Program-made: the position numbers and the translations under genes
Shown: positions 1 through 7,445 of the stretch, piece after piece
Layout of the letters: each line of letters begins with the position of its first letter
Position numbering within the stretch: the first letter of the stretch is position 1
The notes under the pieces: generated by a model
Told to the model about the DNA's origin: nothing
The model's database searches: none
The model's input: the letters and a program-made list of their open reading frames with translations, nothing else
DNA from: Microcaldota archaeon
GTDB taxonomy: Archaea; Aenigmatarchaeota; Aenigmatarchaeia; QMZP01; QMZT01
Reading direction: 5' to 3'
Assembly: GCA_013151465.1 (NCBI GenBank)
Contig: JAADIF010000028.1
Location: forward strand, 1,903 to 17,065
DNA length: 15,163 nucleotides

Positions 1-52
1 TAGTTTCATTAACGACCTTCATATTTATAGACTGCAAAGATACTCAGAAATA

Positions 53-93
53 AAGATATATAGATGGTTCGCTCCAAGCCATTTATATATCTT
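53..93. repeat. 15-bp hairpin in AT-rich leader region
   Basis: The arms 53-67 and 79-93 are reverse complements over 15 bp, with one G-T wobble (63/83). The loop is 11 bases (68-78). The arms carry TATATA-like sequence, so this may be a structured RNA, an operator, or overlapping divergent promoter elements. No gene is supported in 1-202. Confidence 0.6.
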
Positions 94-100
94 AGAAATC

Positions 101-127
101 TATAAAGGAGGCGATATCCCCTTTATA
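101..127. repeat. second hairpin, TATAAAGG / CCTTTATA
   Basis: The arms 101-108 and 120-127 form a perfect 8-bp stem around another 11-base loop (109-119), only 7 bases after the previous hairpin. An alternative 8-bp pairing exists between TTTATAGA (24-31) and TCTATAAA (99-106), so two mutually exclusive folds are possible. The function is unknown. Confidence 0.5.
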
Positions 128-235
128 ATTAACTCTTCTTCTCGTTTTCAAGGGTTTCTACAGAGCCAACAGAACCAAAAACCTTAAAAAGATTACGACT
201 AAATGATAGTTATAGTATATATAGAGGTCTATCAT

Positions 236-1000
236 ATGAAGAAATCAACAACTTTGGCAATTTTGTTGCCTTTTTTATTTTCATTATTATACGTTTCTGA
301 TGCTAACAAAGAAGAAAATGCCAAACCCATTACGAGACAAATTAAGAAGAAATCATTTGTTGATGAATATATCAATCCTTTTTTAGAATCCGGGGCATTG
401 GATACCATTCCAATAAGCCCCAAACTAGCAGAAAACTTCTGGAAGATGGTATACAATAAAGGAGAAAAAACTTCGGATGATGGCAGAGATACACTTAGTT
501 GGAATGGATTCAGAATAGAGAGTAACGATTCTATAACGTTCTGTGTTTACAAGAAGAACGGCACAAAGATCGGACAAATAACAGTAGAAGAAGAAGGAAA
601 TAAGACCGTAATTCTAAATGATTTCTTTTGCGACGGTAAATTTACGTATGATGAGGGGGACAATGTAACAATAAATGGAATGCCACTTGAATTATATAAC
701 GAGGAAGATAGGCGATATGCTGAGAATCTTTTAAAAGTGCTTATTGGAGATTATGCTAATAGTGTTCTTTTTAGTCCTTCATCTAGTTTTCTCACAGCAA
801 TGGATAGGCAGATAAAAACTAAGATGTTCAATACCGCACATGAAGCAGTATTGGATTATAGAAAAATGAGAGGAATTGGTGGTGATGTTGAAAGAGACGA
901 CGGAAGCTATGGAAAAAAACGCGGCTATGATCATAATCTGCATGATACAAAGGAATTGATGCCAGAAAACCAACGATATAAAAAGAAATCCCGCAGATAA
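236..1000 (+). CDS. secreted hypothetical protein with Sec signal peptide
   Basis: I do not recognise the family. The start is placed at ATG 236, not at the in-frame ATG 203. A GAGGT ribosome binding site lies at 224-228 with normal spacing, and the protein then begins with a classic signal peptide: two lysines, a hydrophobic run of about 17 residues (TLAILLPFLFSLLYV), then a small/polar region (SDA). There is no lipobox cysteine. The mature part is about 230 residues. It is hydrophilic, with two cysteines in its middle (near FCVYKK and FFCDGK), and ends in a strongly basic tail (YKKKSRR). The gene is visibly AT-rich compared with the transporter and helicase genes downstream, which suggests a separate origin. 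It is likely exported or surface-bound. No catalytic motif is visible. Confidence 0.72.
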   Translation: MKKSTTLAILLPFLFSLLYVSDANKEENAKPITRQIKKKSFVDEYINPFLESGALDTIPISPKLAENFWKMVYNKGEKTSDDGRDTLSWNGFRIESNDSITFCVYKKNGTKIGQITVEEEGNKTVILNDFFCDGKFTYDEGDNVTINGMPLELYNEEDRRYAENLLKVLIGDYANSVLFSPSSSFLTAMDRQIKTKMFNTAHEAVLDYRKMRGIGGDVERDDGSYGKKRGYDHNLHDTKELMPENQRYKKKSRR

Positions 1001-1074
1001 TAAAAATCACATAAAACTCTTTTTTCGTTCTTTTGCCAAATCTGAATTTGCGCGTTTCATGGAGCCACTACCAA

Positions 1075-1083
1075 TTTATAAAC
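1075..1083 (+). promoter_or_regulatory. TATA-box-like element upstream of the MFS gene
   Basis: TTTATAAAC fits an archaeal TATA box. It would place transcription start near 1100-1105, giving a short leader that contains the strong GGAGGT ribosome binding site at 1121-1126, nine bases before ATG 1136. Confidence 0.5.
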
Positions 1084-1135
1084 TTGGCATTCCATTATTA
1101 CTCAATTTCCGATCATTTTTGGAGGTGTTTTCATT

Positions 1136-2338
1136 ATGGAAATCCTGAAAAACAGATGGTTCATTGTTCTTGGCGCGCTTGCCATACAGCTCTGTCTTGG
1201 GGCTCTCTATTCGTGGAGCGTCTTTGTCAATCCGTTAAAATCGGGCTTTTCGTTCTCCACAACTGAAACGCAGGCAATATTCTCTGTCGCGCTTGCAACG
1301 TTCGCTGTTGTGATGGTGTTTGCCGGCAGGTGGCAGGATCGCATCGGTCCCCGCAAGGTCTCGATTCTTGGAGGCATCCTGCTTGGGCTCGGATACGTTC
1401 TTGCCGGCCTTACAGGCGGCTCGTTCCCGGCACTTCTGCTGACGGTTGGTATAATGGCAGGCGCCGGCATCGGGCTAAGTTATGTATGTCCGCTTGCAAC
1501 CCTTATAAAATGGTTCCCGGATAAAAGGGGGCTGATTTCAGGTCTTGCTGTTGCGGGTTTTGGTGCGGGCGCGTGGATATTCGCGCAGGTTGCAACGGTT
1601 GTCATTGAAAGTGCCGGAGTTCTTTCTGCTTTCACAAACCTTGGCATCATTTTCGGCATTGCCGTCGTTTTGGGCTCGCTTGTTCTCAGAAACCCTCCGA
1701 AGGGGTGGTCGCCTGCCGGATGGAAAGGCGAAACAAAAAACAAAACAAGCGGCAGGAATTTTGACTGGAGAGAAATTATAAAGACAAAGGACTTCTGGTT
1801 CCTCTGGATAATGTTCATGTTCTCTGCAGCAGCAGGGCTTATGGTCATAGGAAACCTCAAGCCCTTTGGGGTCTTCAGCGGGCTTTCGGCGGCTATCGCC
1901 GGCTCTGCCGTTGGCATTCTTGCTCTGTTCAACGGTGCCGGAAGGATTGTCTGGGGAAGCGTTTCTGACAGGATAGGAAGGTCAAAATCAATGGCATTGA
2001 TGTTTGCCCTTCAGGGAGTGATGATGCTCATCCTTTTGCAGATGGGCCAAAGTCCGCTCCTTCTTGCAGTTGCCGCAGCGTGGGTTGGATTTAACTTCGG
2101 GGGAAACTTTGCGCTTTTCCCATCAGTCACTGCTGATTATTTCGGAACAAAGCATGTCGGAGTGAATTACGGGCTGGTCTTTACTGCATATGGCGTTGCA
2201 GGCGTTATTGGTCCCATTCTTGGCGGAAGCGTCTTTGACCTTACGGGAAGCTATTCATGGGCATTCATCCCTTCCGGAATTGCGTGCCTTGTTGCGGCGG
2301 CAATAGCGTTTCTGATGAAAGTGCCTGAAAAGAAATAG
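1136..2338 (+). CDS. MFS transporter, oxalate/formate antiporter (OFA)-like family
   Basis: This is a 400-residue, very hydrophobic membrane protein with about 12 predicted membrane segments, the usual MFS size. The MFS loop 2-3 signature is present (GRWQDRIGPRKV, about residues 63-74) and repeats after the central loop (GSVSDRIGRSKS), as expected for two homologous six-helix halves. The opening (LGALYSWSVFVNPL) and the glycine-rich helices resemble the OFA family, whose characterised members move small carboxylates such as oxalate and formate. The substrate here cannot be read from sequence. The start is supported by GGAGGT at 1121-1126 and a TATA-like box at 1075-1083. A T-rich stretch after the stop (2342-2362) could end transcription. 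It appears to be a single-gene unit, with GC content higher than the gene upstream. Confidence 0.85.
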   Translation: MEILKNRWFIVLGALAIQLCLGALYSWSVFVNPLKSGFSFSTTETQAIFSVALATFAVVMVFAGRWQDRIGPRKVSILGGILLGLGYVLAGLTGGSFPALLLTVGIMAGAGIGLSYVCPLATLIKWFPDKRGLISGLAVAGFGAGAWIFAQVATVVIESAGVLSAFTNLGIIFGIAVVLGSLVLRNPPKGWSPAGWKGETKNKTSGRNFDWREIIKTKDFWFLWIMFMFSAAAGLMVIGNLKPFGVFSGLSAAIAGSAVGILALFNGAGRIVWGSVSDRIGRSKSMALMFALQGVMMLILLQMGQSPLLLAVAAAWVGFNFGGNFALFPSVTADYFGTKHVGVNYGLVFTAYGVAGVIGPILGGSVFDLTGSYSWAFIPSGIACLVAAAIAFLMKVPEKK

Positions 2339-2375
2339 TACCTTTCTTTTATTCCCTTTCTTCAATCTTATTCTT

Positions 2376-5207
2376 ATGGTATGGAAGCTTCTCACAAGCG
2401 AGCTTCAGAAGGCAATAAGAAAGAGGGGATTTGGAAAGCCCAGCCCCGTTCAGGAAGAAGGGATTCCTGCAATACTTTCGGGAGACGATTCACTTATTAT
2501 AGCACCGACGGGATTTGGCAAGACGGAGTCTGCGATTTTGCCTGTCCTTGATGAGTGGGTGCGCGCAGGAAAACACAAATGCAGGCCTGTTTCCATTCTT
2601 TACATAACGCCGCTAAAGAGCTTAAACCGCGACATGCTCGATCGGATTTTGTGGTGGTCAAAAGAACTTGGCTTTGAGGTTTCGGTAAGGCACGGTGACA
2701 CGACTCAGTATGAACGCGGCATGCAGTCGCAAAACCCCCCGGACATGCTCATATCAACGCCGGAAACGCTTCAGGCAATGCTTACCGGAAAGAACATGAG
2801 GGAAAACATATCAAATGTCAGGTGGGTCATAATAGATGAAATCCACGAGGTTGTCGAAAACAAAAGAGGCGTGCAGCTTTCGGTTGCTCTCGAACGGCTG
2901 AAATGGCTTGTAAAAGAGAAAAACGAAAGGAAAATCCAGCTCATAGGGCTTTCCGCAACGATAGGAACGCCTGACAAGGTTGCACGATACCTTACATCAG
3001 GCAAATGCCGCATAATTGATGTTGCGGGAAAGAGAAAAATTGAAATTTCCGTGGAGTCCCCGCTGCCGACAAAGGATGATGCCGAGCTTTCGGAATACAT
3101 GTTCATCCAGCCGGAGACGGCAGCAAGACTCAGAAGAATCAAAAAGCTAATAGAAGAGAGCAACTCGACTCTTGTTTTTACGAACACGCGCGAGTTTGCG
3201 GAGGTTTTGTCCTCAAGGATGGTATTCTTCTCAAAAGAAACCCCCATAAAGACGCATCATTCATCCCTTTCAAAAGAGAAGAGGATTGAGGCGGAGAAGG
3301 ATTTCAAGGAAGGCAGGACAAAGGCGCTTATATGCACAAGCTCGCTTGAGCTTGGGATAGATATCGGCTCGATAAACCTTGTCATACAATATCTTTCGCC
3401 AAGGCAGGTCTCAAAGCTTCTGCAAAGAGTGGGAAGAAGTGGGCACAGCATGGAGGAGTCGTCTGTCGGTGTGCTCATATCAGGCGACAGTGACGACTGC
3501 TTTGAATCCGCCGCGATTTCCCATTTTGCCCTTTCAGGGAAAAATGAACCCACGAAAATTTACGGGAAATCCCTTGATGTGCTCGCGCAGCAGATAGCGG
3601 GCATGGCCCTTGATGAATATAACATCCCGCTCAAAAAGGCGTATGAAATAGTGAAAGGCGCATGCCCTTTCAGGGATCTTACGCCTGATGAATTCAGGAA
3701 GATTGCTGATTTTTCCCAGAAAGTTGGCACCGTGTGGGTTGGAAGCAAATTCTCAAAAGAGGATGTAATCCGCAGAAGGAAGAATTCATTTGATTATTAT
3801 TACACGAACCTCTCCACAATACCCGATATCAAAAACTACAAAGTCATAGACGTCACAATAAACAAGCCGGTCGGCTCTCTTGATGCCGAATTCATTGCGC
3901 TTCACGGCTCTCCCGGCACATATTTCATAATGAACGGCCAGACGTGGAGAATACTTGAAACGGGCGAAAGCAGAGTGATAGCAGAGCCCGCGGGAGGCGT
4001 CGAGGCGGCAATACCAGCATGGGAGGGAGAACTCATTCCCGTCCCGTTTGAGGTTGCACAGGAAGTCGGAAAGATTAGAAGAGAAATAGCATATCGGATA
4101 GAAAGCAATAATGATCCTGTTTCGTGGGTAATGAAAAATTATCCCGTTAAAAGGGAAGTTGCAGAGAGAATGGTCAAAACCGTGCAGAATCAGATGAAAT
4201 ATGGCGTTGTCCCTGATGACAGGACCATTCTGATCGAATCGTATGAAGACAATCTCATTATTCACGCATGCTTTGGATCGCTTGTAAACGAAACGATAGG
4301 AAGATGCCTCAGCACTTTGATTGTGCCAAGAATCGGCGGGTCGGTCGGTCTTCAGACTGATCCGTACAGGATAATGCTGAAGCTTCCGGGAAGGCAGTGG
4401 AAGATTGCAACAGAAACATTTTATGAGCTTGAGCCGGAAACGATAGAGGGTGTTCTTCGCGCAACACTCCCCAATACCGAGCTTTTCCACTGGCGCTTCA
4501 TTCACGTCGCAAAACGTTTCGGTATAATGAAGCGCAACGCTGACTACGGTAAGGGCTATCTGAAGAAGATAATTGAAGTTTATCGTGCAACGCCTGCATG
4601 GGAGGAGGCGCTGCATGAGATATTTGAGGAAAAACTTGACATAGAAAAATCAAAAGAGGTTGCTTTCAGAATCGGAAGCGGCGCATTCACAATAACAGAG
4701 AGGCATGGCCTTTCACCACTTGGGGAAGCGGGTCTTATCAAAAAATACGAAATAGTCGCACCCGACCGCCCGGAATCCGAGATATTGAAAGCGTTCAAAA
4801 GCCGCCTCCTCCAGCAGTCCGCACGCCTTCTATGCTGCAACTGCGGCAAGTTCGACATAACCTATCGGCTCAAAAACCTCCCAGACGAGATAAAATGTCC
4901 GATATGCGAGGCGCGCCTCATTGGCGTGATACATCCCAAGGCATCAGGAAAGGCAAAACTCATCAAAAAATATGCGTCGGGCAAAACGCTTTCGCAATCC
5001 GAGATGAAAACCGTAAGCGAGATACTGGACTCGGCAAGCATAGTCCTTGCCCACGGGAAGAGCGCCGTCATTGCCCTTTCCGGAAGGGGCATCGGGCCGA
5101 AGGCGGTTGTGCGCGTTCTTGAAAAGGTCAGAAAGGGCAGCGACCTCTACAAGGAAATACTTGAGGCAGAAAAACAGTACGTAAGGACGAAGAGGTTCTG
5201 GAAATGA
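2376..5207 (+). CDS. lhr: Lhr-like superfamily 2 helicase with C-terminal zinc-ribbon motif
   Basis: This 943-residue ATP-dependent nucleic-acid helicase has all the core SF2 motifs in order: a Q residue upstream (Q26), Walker A APTGFGKT (43-50), DEIH box (154-157), SAT (193-195), the second RecA domain with TLVFTNTRE (265-273) and SLELGIDIG, and motif VI QRVGRSGH (350-357). The long region after motif VI fits the winged-helix and Lhr-specific C-terminal domains. Near the end, Cys 820/823 and 841/844 form a CxxC-17-CxxC pair typical of a zinc ribbon. Archaeal Lhr proteins of about 850-950 residues unwind or anneal DNA and DNA-RNA duplexes and are linked to repair or RNA metabolism. No ribosome binding site precedes ATG 2376. 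TTTTATT at 2347-2353 lies about 26 bases upstream, consistent with a leaderless transcript. Confidence 0.9.
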   Translation: MVWKLLTSELQKAIRKRGFGKPSPVQEEGIPAILSGDDSLIIAPTGFGKTESAILPVLDEWVRAGKHKCRPVSILYITPLKSLNRDMLDRILWWSKELGFEVSVRHGDTTQYERGMQSQNPPDMLISTPETLQAMLTGKNMRENISNVRWVIIDEIHEVVENKRGVQLSVALERLKWLVKEKNERKIQLIGLSATIGTPDKVARYLTSGKCRIIDVAGKRKIEISVESPLPTKDDAELSEYMFIQPETAARLRRIKKLIEESNSTLVFTNTREFAEVLSSRMVFFSKETPIKTHHSSLSKEKRIEAEKDFKEGRTKALICTSSLELGIDIGSINLVIQYLSPRQVSKLLQRVGRSGHSMEESSVGVLISGDSDDCFESAAISHFALSGKNEPTKIYGKSLDVLAQQIAGMALDEYNIPLKKAYEIVKGACPFRDLTPDEFRKIADFSQKVGTVWVGSKFSKEDVIRRRKNSFDYYYTNLSTIPDIKNYKVIDVTINKPVGSLDAEFIALHGSPGTYFIMNGQTWRILETGESRVIAEPAGGVEAAIPAWEGELIPVPFEVAQEVGKIRREIAYRIESNNDPVSWVMKNYPVKREVAERMVKTVQNQMKYGVVPDDRTILIESYEDNLIIHACFGSLVNETIGRCLSTLIVPRIGGSVGLQTDPYRIMLKLPGRQWKIATETFYELEPETIEGVLRATLPNTELFHWRFIHVAKRFGIMKRNADYGKGYLKKIIEVYRATPAWEEALHEIFEEKLDIEKSKEVAFRIGSGAFTITERHGLSPLGEAGLIKKYEIVAPDRPESEILKAFKSRLLQQSARLLCCNCGKFDITYRLKNLPDEIKCPICEARLIGVIHPKASGKAKLIKKYASGKTLSQSEMKTVSEILDSASIVLAHGKSAVIALSGRGIGPKAVVRVLEKVRKGSDLYKEILEAEKQYVRTKRFWK

Positions 5208-5221
5208 CAAATATACTCTCA

Positions 5222-5249
5222 GGATAAAAGGTTATCCGATTTCCTTTTT
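5222..5249 (+). terminator. hairpin plus T-run after lhr
   Basis: GGATAA (5222-5227) and TTATCC (5232-5237) form a perfect 6-bp stem with an AAGG loop, 14 bases after the lhr stop. A T-rich run ends at 5249. This resembles a terminator for lhr, although the T-run also overlaps the proposed TATA box of the tRNA gene. Confidence 0.45.
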
Positions 5250-5252
5250 AAG
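5245..5252 (+). promoter_or_regulatory. TATA box of the tRNA-Gly gene
   Basis: TTTTTAAG is centred about 34 bases before the first base of the tRNA. This fits an archaeal TATA box with transcription start near 5275 and a short 5' leader for RNase P to remove. Confidence 0.5.
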
Positions 5253-5312
5253 CTTTCCATGACATAATTATCAAAACAGATGCGTCGGTAGTCTAGTCTG
5301 GCCAGGACCCAG

Positions 5313-5376
5313 ACAATTATCCGGAGCGTTTGGAAGAAATGAGGGATGCCTCTGGCATTCCGGATGATTGGGTTAA
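5313..5376 (+). other. tRNA intron 1 (64 bases) at position 29/30
   Basis: The intron lies inside the anticodon stem. A long inner helix forms from 5314-5325 with 5359-5370 (12 bp, one G-T). On both sides there are 3-base bulges, AGA (5311-5313) and AAG (5375-5377), cut after the second base. Between them the central helix 5307-5310/5371-5374 has one C-U mismatch, and the outer helix is AGG/CCT (5304-5306/5378-5380). This is a slightly relaxed bulge-helix-bulge motif for the tRNA splicing endonuclease. Because the neighbouring bases differ, only this boundary restores the stem. Confidence 0.85.
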
Positions 5377-5405
5377 GCCTTCCAAGCCTGTGACCCGGGT
5401 TCAAA

Positions 5406-5429
5406 TGAGAGTTCATAGAACGCTGGAAA
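5406..5429 (+). other. tRNA intron 2 (24 bases) in the T-loop, position 59/60
   Basis: The central 4-bp helix TTCA (5400-5403) with TGGA (5424-5427, one G-T) is flanked by two 3-base AAT bulges (5404-5406 and 5428-5430), with the T-stem as outer helix. Cutting after the second base of each bulge removes 5406-5429. An AAAT at each boundary makes several shifts equivalent in product. A small GTTC-ATA-GAAC hairpin sits inside. Confidence 0.85.
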
Positions 5430-5456
5430 TCCCGGCCGACGCATTATATCAAAAGT

Positions 5457-5497
5457 ATGATGCGCACACTCCATTACAATATATTGTGCGACATCAT
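5457..5497. repeat. 12-bp inverted repeat downstream of tRNA-Gly
   Basis: ATGATGCGCACA (5457-5468) pairs with 5485-5497 across a 16-base loop, with one bulged A (5491). The loop end and 3' arm contain the perfect palindrome CAATATATTG (5477-5486). It could be a transcript end, an operator or an element end. There is no T-run directly after it. The rest of 5498-5651 is AT-rich without a supported gene. Confidence 0.55.
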
Positions 5498-5651
5498 CAA
5501 AGATAGCGGAAATTTTCCAGTGAGGACATGTTCTTAATAGTCAGAAAAATTCAAAGCGGTACAATGAATAATCATTTTTATGAATATAATTTGCATGCTT
5601 TATGAATAAAAATTAGTTAAATTTAAAAGCAAAGGAAACTCAATTTTTTAG

Positions 5652-6146
5652 TTATTCTCCTTGATTTTTATTTTTATAGTATTCTTCTTTACCTTCAACT
5701 ACCATTATAGAGTCAAGAGAAAAACCGTTTCTTTCTTTAAATTTTTCATTCATATGTTTCATAACCCGATCATAATATTCTTTTTTCCGTTCTTTACTCC
5801 ATTTGATTCCAATTCCATCTGGTAAATTAGCGATTCTTAAAAAGTTTCCTTTCCCATCATGTAAAACCTTATTTATATAACTTACATTTGCATCTTCTGC
5901 CGGAAGAACTCCAACAAGACGAAGCGTTTTGTAATCATCTCTTAAAGTTTTCGTTGTTACACCAAATTCGTTTTCTCCAATTTTTAATACTCCAATAATG
6001 AGCTGCGATTGATCAAACAACCCCACGGCAGAATATTTTGGACCAATGGGACATATGAAATATGCACCCTCCGGTATATCTATTAATCTTTTGCCTGCAT
6101 TTAATGAATACAAATCACGTATCTTGGGATTTCCGGCATCTGACAT
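5652..6146 (-). CDS. hypothetical protein, AT-rich orphan
   Basis: This 164-residue protein belongs to no family I recognise. The N-terminal half is of mixed strand character with a hydrophobic core (YFICPIGPKYSAVGLF, QLIIGVLKIG), and the C-terminal third is charged and probably helical (KERKKEYYDRVMKHMNEKF). There is no signal peptide or membrane segment. The start is supported by GTGATC (complement of 6151-6156) a few bases before ATG 6146, matching the archaeal 16S 3' end. A TTTTTAAAAG element about 35 bases upstream may be its TATA box. It stands alone on the minus strand inside an AT-rich stretch between the tRNA and trxB, and its base composition is clearly poorer in GC than the flanking housekeeping genes. 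That fits acquired DNA, possibly brought in next to the tRNA. Confidence 0.75.
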   Translation of the reverse strand: MSDAGNPKIRDLYSLNAGKRLIDIPEGAYFICPIGPKYSAVGLFDQSQLIIGVLKIGENEFGVTTKTLRDDYKTLRLVGVLPAEDANVSYINKVLHDGKGNFLRIANLPDGIGIKWSKERKKEYYDRVMKHMNEKFKERNGFSLDSIMVVEGKEEYYKNKNQGE

Positions 6147-6495
6147 TTTTGATCACTTACCAATAATTAACATTAACTTTTAAAAATCTTATCCCTTTCC
6201 CAAGTTTTTGAGTTAAATCTAAATAATAGCAATATCAAAACATTTTACAGTAGAAATCAATTAATAGTGACGTGTTATGCTTTTTAGATATAACCTGTTA
6301 TTTGGTTGTAAATTTATTGCAAATATTTGTCATTAGAAGATTTTGTATTATAAATTCGAAAGTTGATATTAAGATGAAAGGCAAATATTGAAGAAAGACC
6401 GAGTCGCTTAAGACGAGCTAAAATCTTATGGGAATAAAACTTATCCAACGAAGATAGTTAAAGAGATGTTTGTAAATTGAAGGGAGATGATTTGT
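6147..6495. other. AT-rich non-coding gap upstream of trxB
   Basis: There is no convincing gene, tRNA or long repeat in about 350 bases. ATTATAAAT near 6347-6355 could be a distant TATA box for trxB. GGGAG at 6482-6486 is its ribosome binding site. AAATCTTAT occurs twice (near 6184 and 6422). A weak GTTAT...ATAAC inverted repeat lies near 6274-6295. Confidence 0.4.
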
Positions 6496-7440
6496 ATGGA
6501 GGAATTAGATGTTATCATACTTGGTTCGGGAGCTGCGGGCTACACAGCCGCAATATATGCGGCAAGATATAACCTGAAAACGGTTGTTATAGGAAAAGAG
6601 CCGGGCGGGGTCGCCTCGGAAGCTGCCGAAATAGAGAATTATCCCGGCTTTCTCAAGATTAACGGGATGGACCTTATGGAAAAGTTCAAAGAACAGGTCG
6701 AATCTCTCGGTGTAAAGATATACACCTATGCCGAAATAGAGTCGGTAAATAAAAACAACGGAAGCTTTACCGTAAAACTCTCGACCGGCGATGAACTTTC
6801 GGGAAGGGCATTAATCGTTGCGCTCGGTTCGAAAAGAAGAAAACTGGGAATACCCGGTGAGAAAGAACTTGCCGGAAGGGGGGTATCGTATTGTGCGACC
6901 TGCGATGCTGCCTTTTTCAGGGATAAGACGGTTGCCGTCATAGGCGGAAACGACTCCGCCGCGAAGGCGGCGCTTTTGCTTGCGGAGGGCTCGAAAAAAG
7001 TATATATAGTGTACAGGCGCGGAAAAATAAGAGCAGAGCCAATACTTGTCGACAGATGCGAATCCAATGAGAAGATAGAGTTCATTTACAATGCTGTTCC
7101 CGTTGAGATAAAGGGGGATAACGTTGTCAAGTCCCTTGTTATCGAACAGGATGGAGAAAAGAAAGAAATTGAAGTCGACGGCATTTTTGTCGAGATAGGT
7201 TCTGAACCCGAAGACAATATAACGGCGATGCTTGGACTCGAAAAAGATGAAGCCGGCTATACGGAAGTGAATGCCGATATGAGCACGAATGTCCCTGGCG
7301 TTTTTGCGGCAGGCGATATAACAACAGGATCGAACAAATTCAGGCAGCTTACAACTTCAGTTGCAGAGGGCTCTATTGCGGCAGAATCCGTGTACAAATA
7401 CATTAATAAAATAAAAAATGAGAAAAATAAATCAGAGTGA
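6496..7440 (+). CDS. trxB: thioredoxin-disulfide reductase (NADPH/FAD flavoprotein)
   Basis: This 314-residue protein has the low-molecular-weight thioredoxin reductase layout. The FAD-binding GSGAAG is at residues 10-15, the redox-active CATC at Cys133/Cys136, followed by a second Rossmann motif (VIGGNDSAAKAA) and a YRRGKIRAEP segment. The latter corresponds to the HRRxxxR NADPH-binding stretch, with Tyr replacing His and the arginines kept. The C-terminal FAD-binding AGDITTG is followed by QLTTSVAEGSIAA. The enzyme passes electrons from NADPH through FAD to a thioredoxin or glutaredoxin-like partner in the cytoplasm. The start at 6496 is preferred over ATG 6487 because GGGAG (6482-6486) would touch the latter. 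The stop overlaps the GTGA sequence just before the next gene, so the two are probably co-transcribed. Confidence 0.93.
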   Translation: MEELDVIILGSGAAGYTAAIYAARYNLKTVVIGKEPGGVASEAAEIENYPGFLKINGMDLMEKFKEQVESLGVKIYTYAEIESVNKNNGSFTVKLSTGDELSGRALIVALGSKRRKLGIPGEKELAGRGVSYCATCDAAFFRDKTVAVIGGNDSAAKAALLLAEGSKKVYIVYRRGKIRAEPILVDRCESNEKIEFIYNAVPVEIKGDNVVKSLVIEQDGEKKEIEVDGIFVEIGSEPEDNITAMLGLEKDEAGYTEVNADMSTNVPGVFAAGDITTGSNKFRQLTTSVAEGSIAAESVYKYINKIKNEKNKSE

Positions 7441-7445
7441 AGATT

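Larger units (their letters stand above)
5282..5443 (+). tRNA. tRNA-Gly (anticodon UCC), two introns
   Basis: The acceptor arms 5282-5288 (GCGTCGG) and 5436-5442 (CCGACGC) pair perfectly, and A5443 is the discriminator. The D-arm is 5291-5294/5305-5308 (GTCT/GGAC, one G-T pair) with loop 5295-5304, and C5309 is base 26. Removing 5313-5376 joins CAG to GC, giving anticodon stem CAGGC, which pairs perfectly with GCCTG (5386-5390). The 7-base loop is CTTCCAA (5379-5385) with anticodon TCC at 5381-5383. The variable loop is TGAC, and the T-stem CCGGG (5395-5399) pairs with CCCGG (5431-5435). The T-loop is a standard TTCAAAT only after 24 further bases are removed. The spliced tRNA is 74 bases and has every expected helix. 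CCA is not encoded. The fold and the glycine-type loop make the identity firm; the exact splice points are inferred. Confidence 0.92.

Noticed and set aside
1..22. Possible start of a divergent gene on the minus strand (ATG at 22, open to the edge).
   Set aside because: Only seven codons are visible and there is no ribosome binding site, so it cannot be supported.
203..235. Upstream ATG at 203 as start of the secreted protein.
   Set aside because: It adds residues before a clean signal peptide, and GAGGT at 224-228 points to ATG 236.
3786..4616. Long open frame (276 codons) on the minus strand.
   Set aside because: It lies entirely within lhr and lacks domain signals or a ribosome binding site; it is a shadow of the coding strand.
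5328..5337. TTTGG in the tRNA region read as a proline (UGG) or glutamine (UUG) anticodon loop.
   Set aside because: No flanking stem pairs with the rest of the tRNA; the CTTCCAA loop with a perfect CAGGC/GCCTG stem after splicing is far better.
6487..6495. ATG 6487 as trxB start.
   Set aside because: The ribosome binding site at 6482-6486 would be directly adjacent; ATG 6496 has normal spacing and the family-typical N-terminus.
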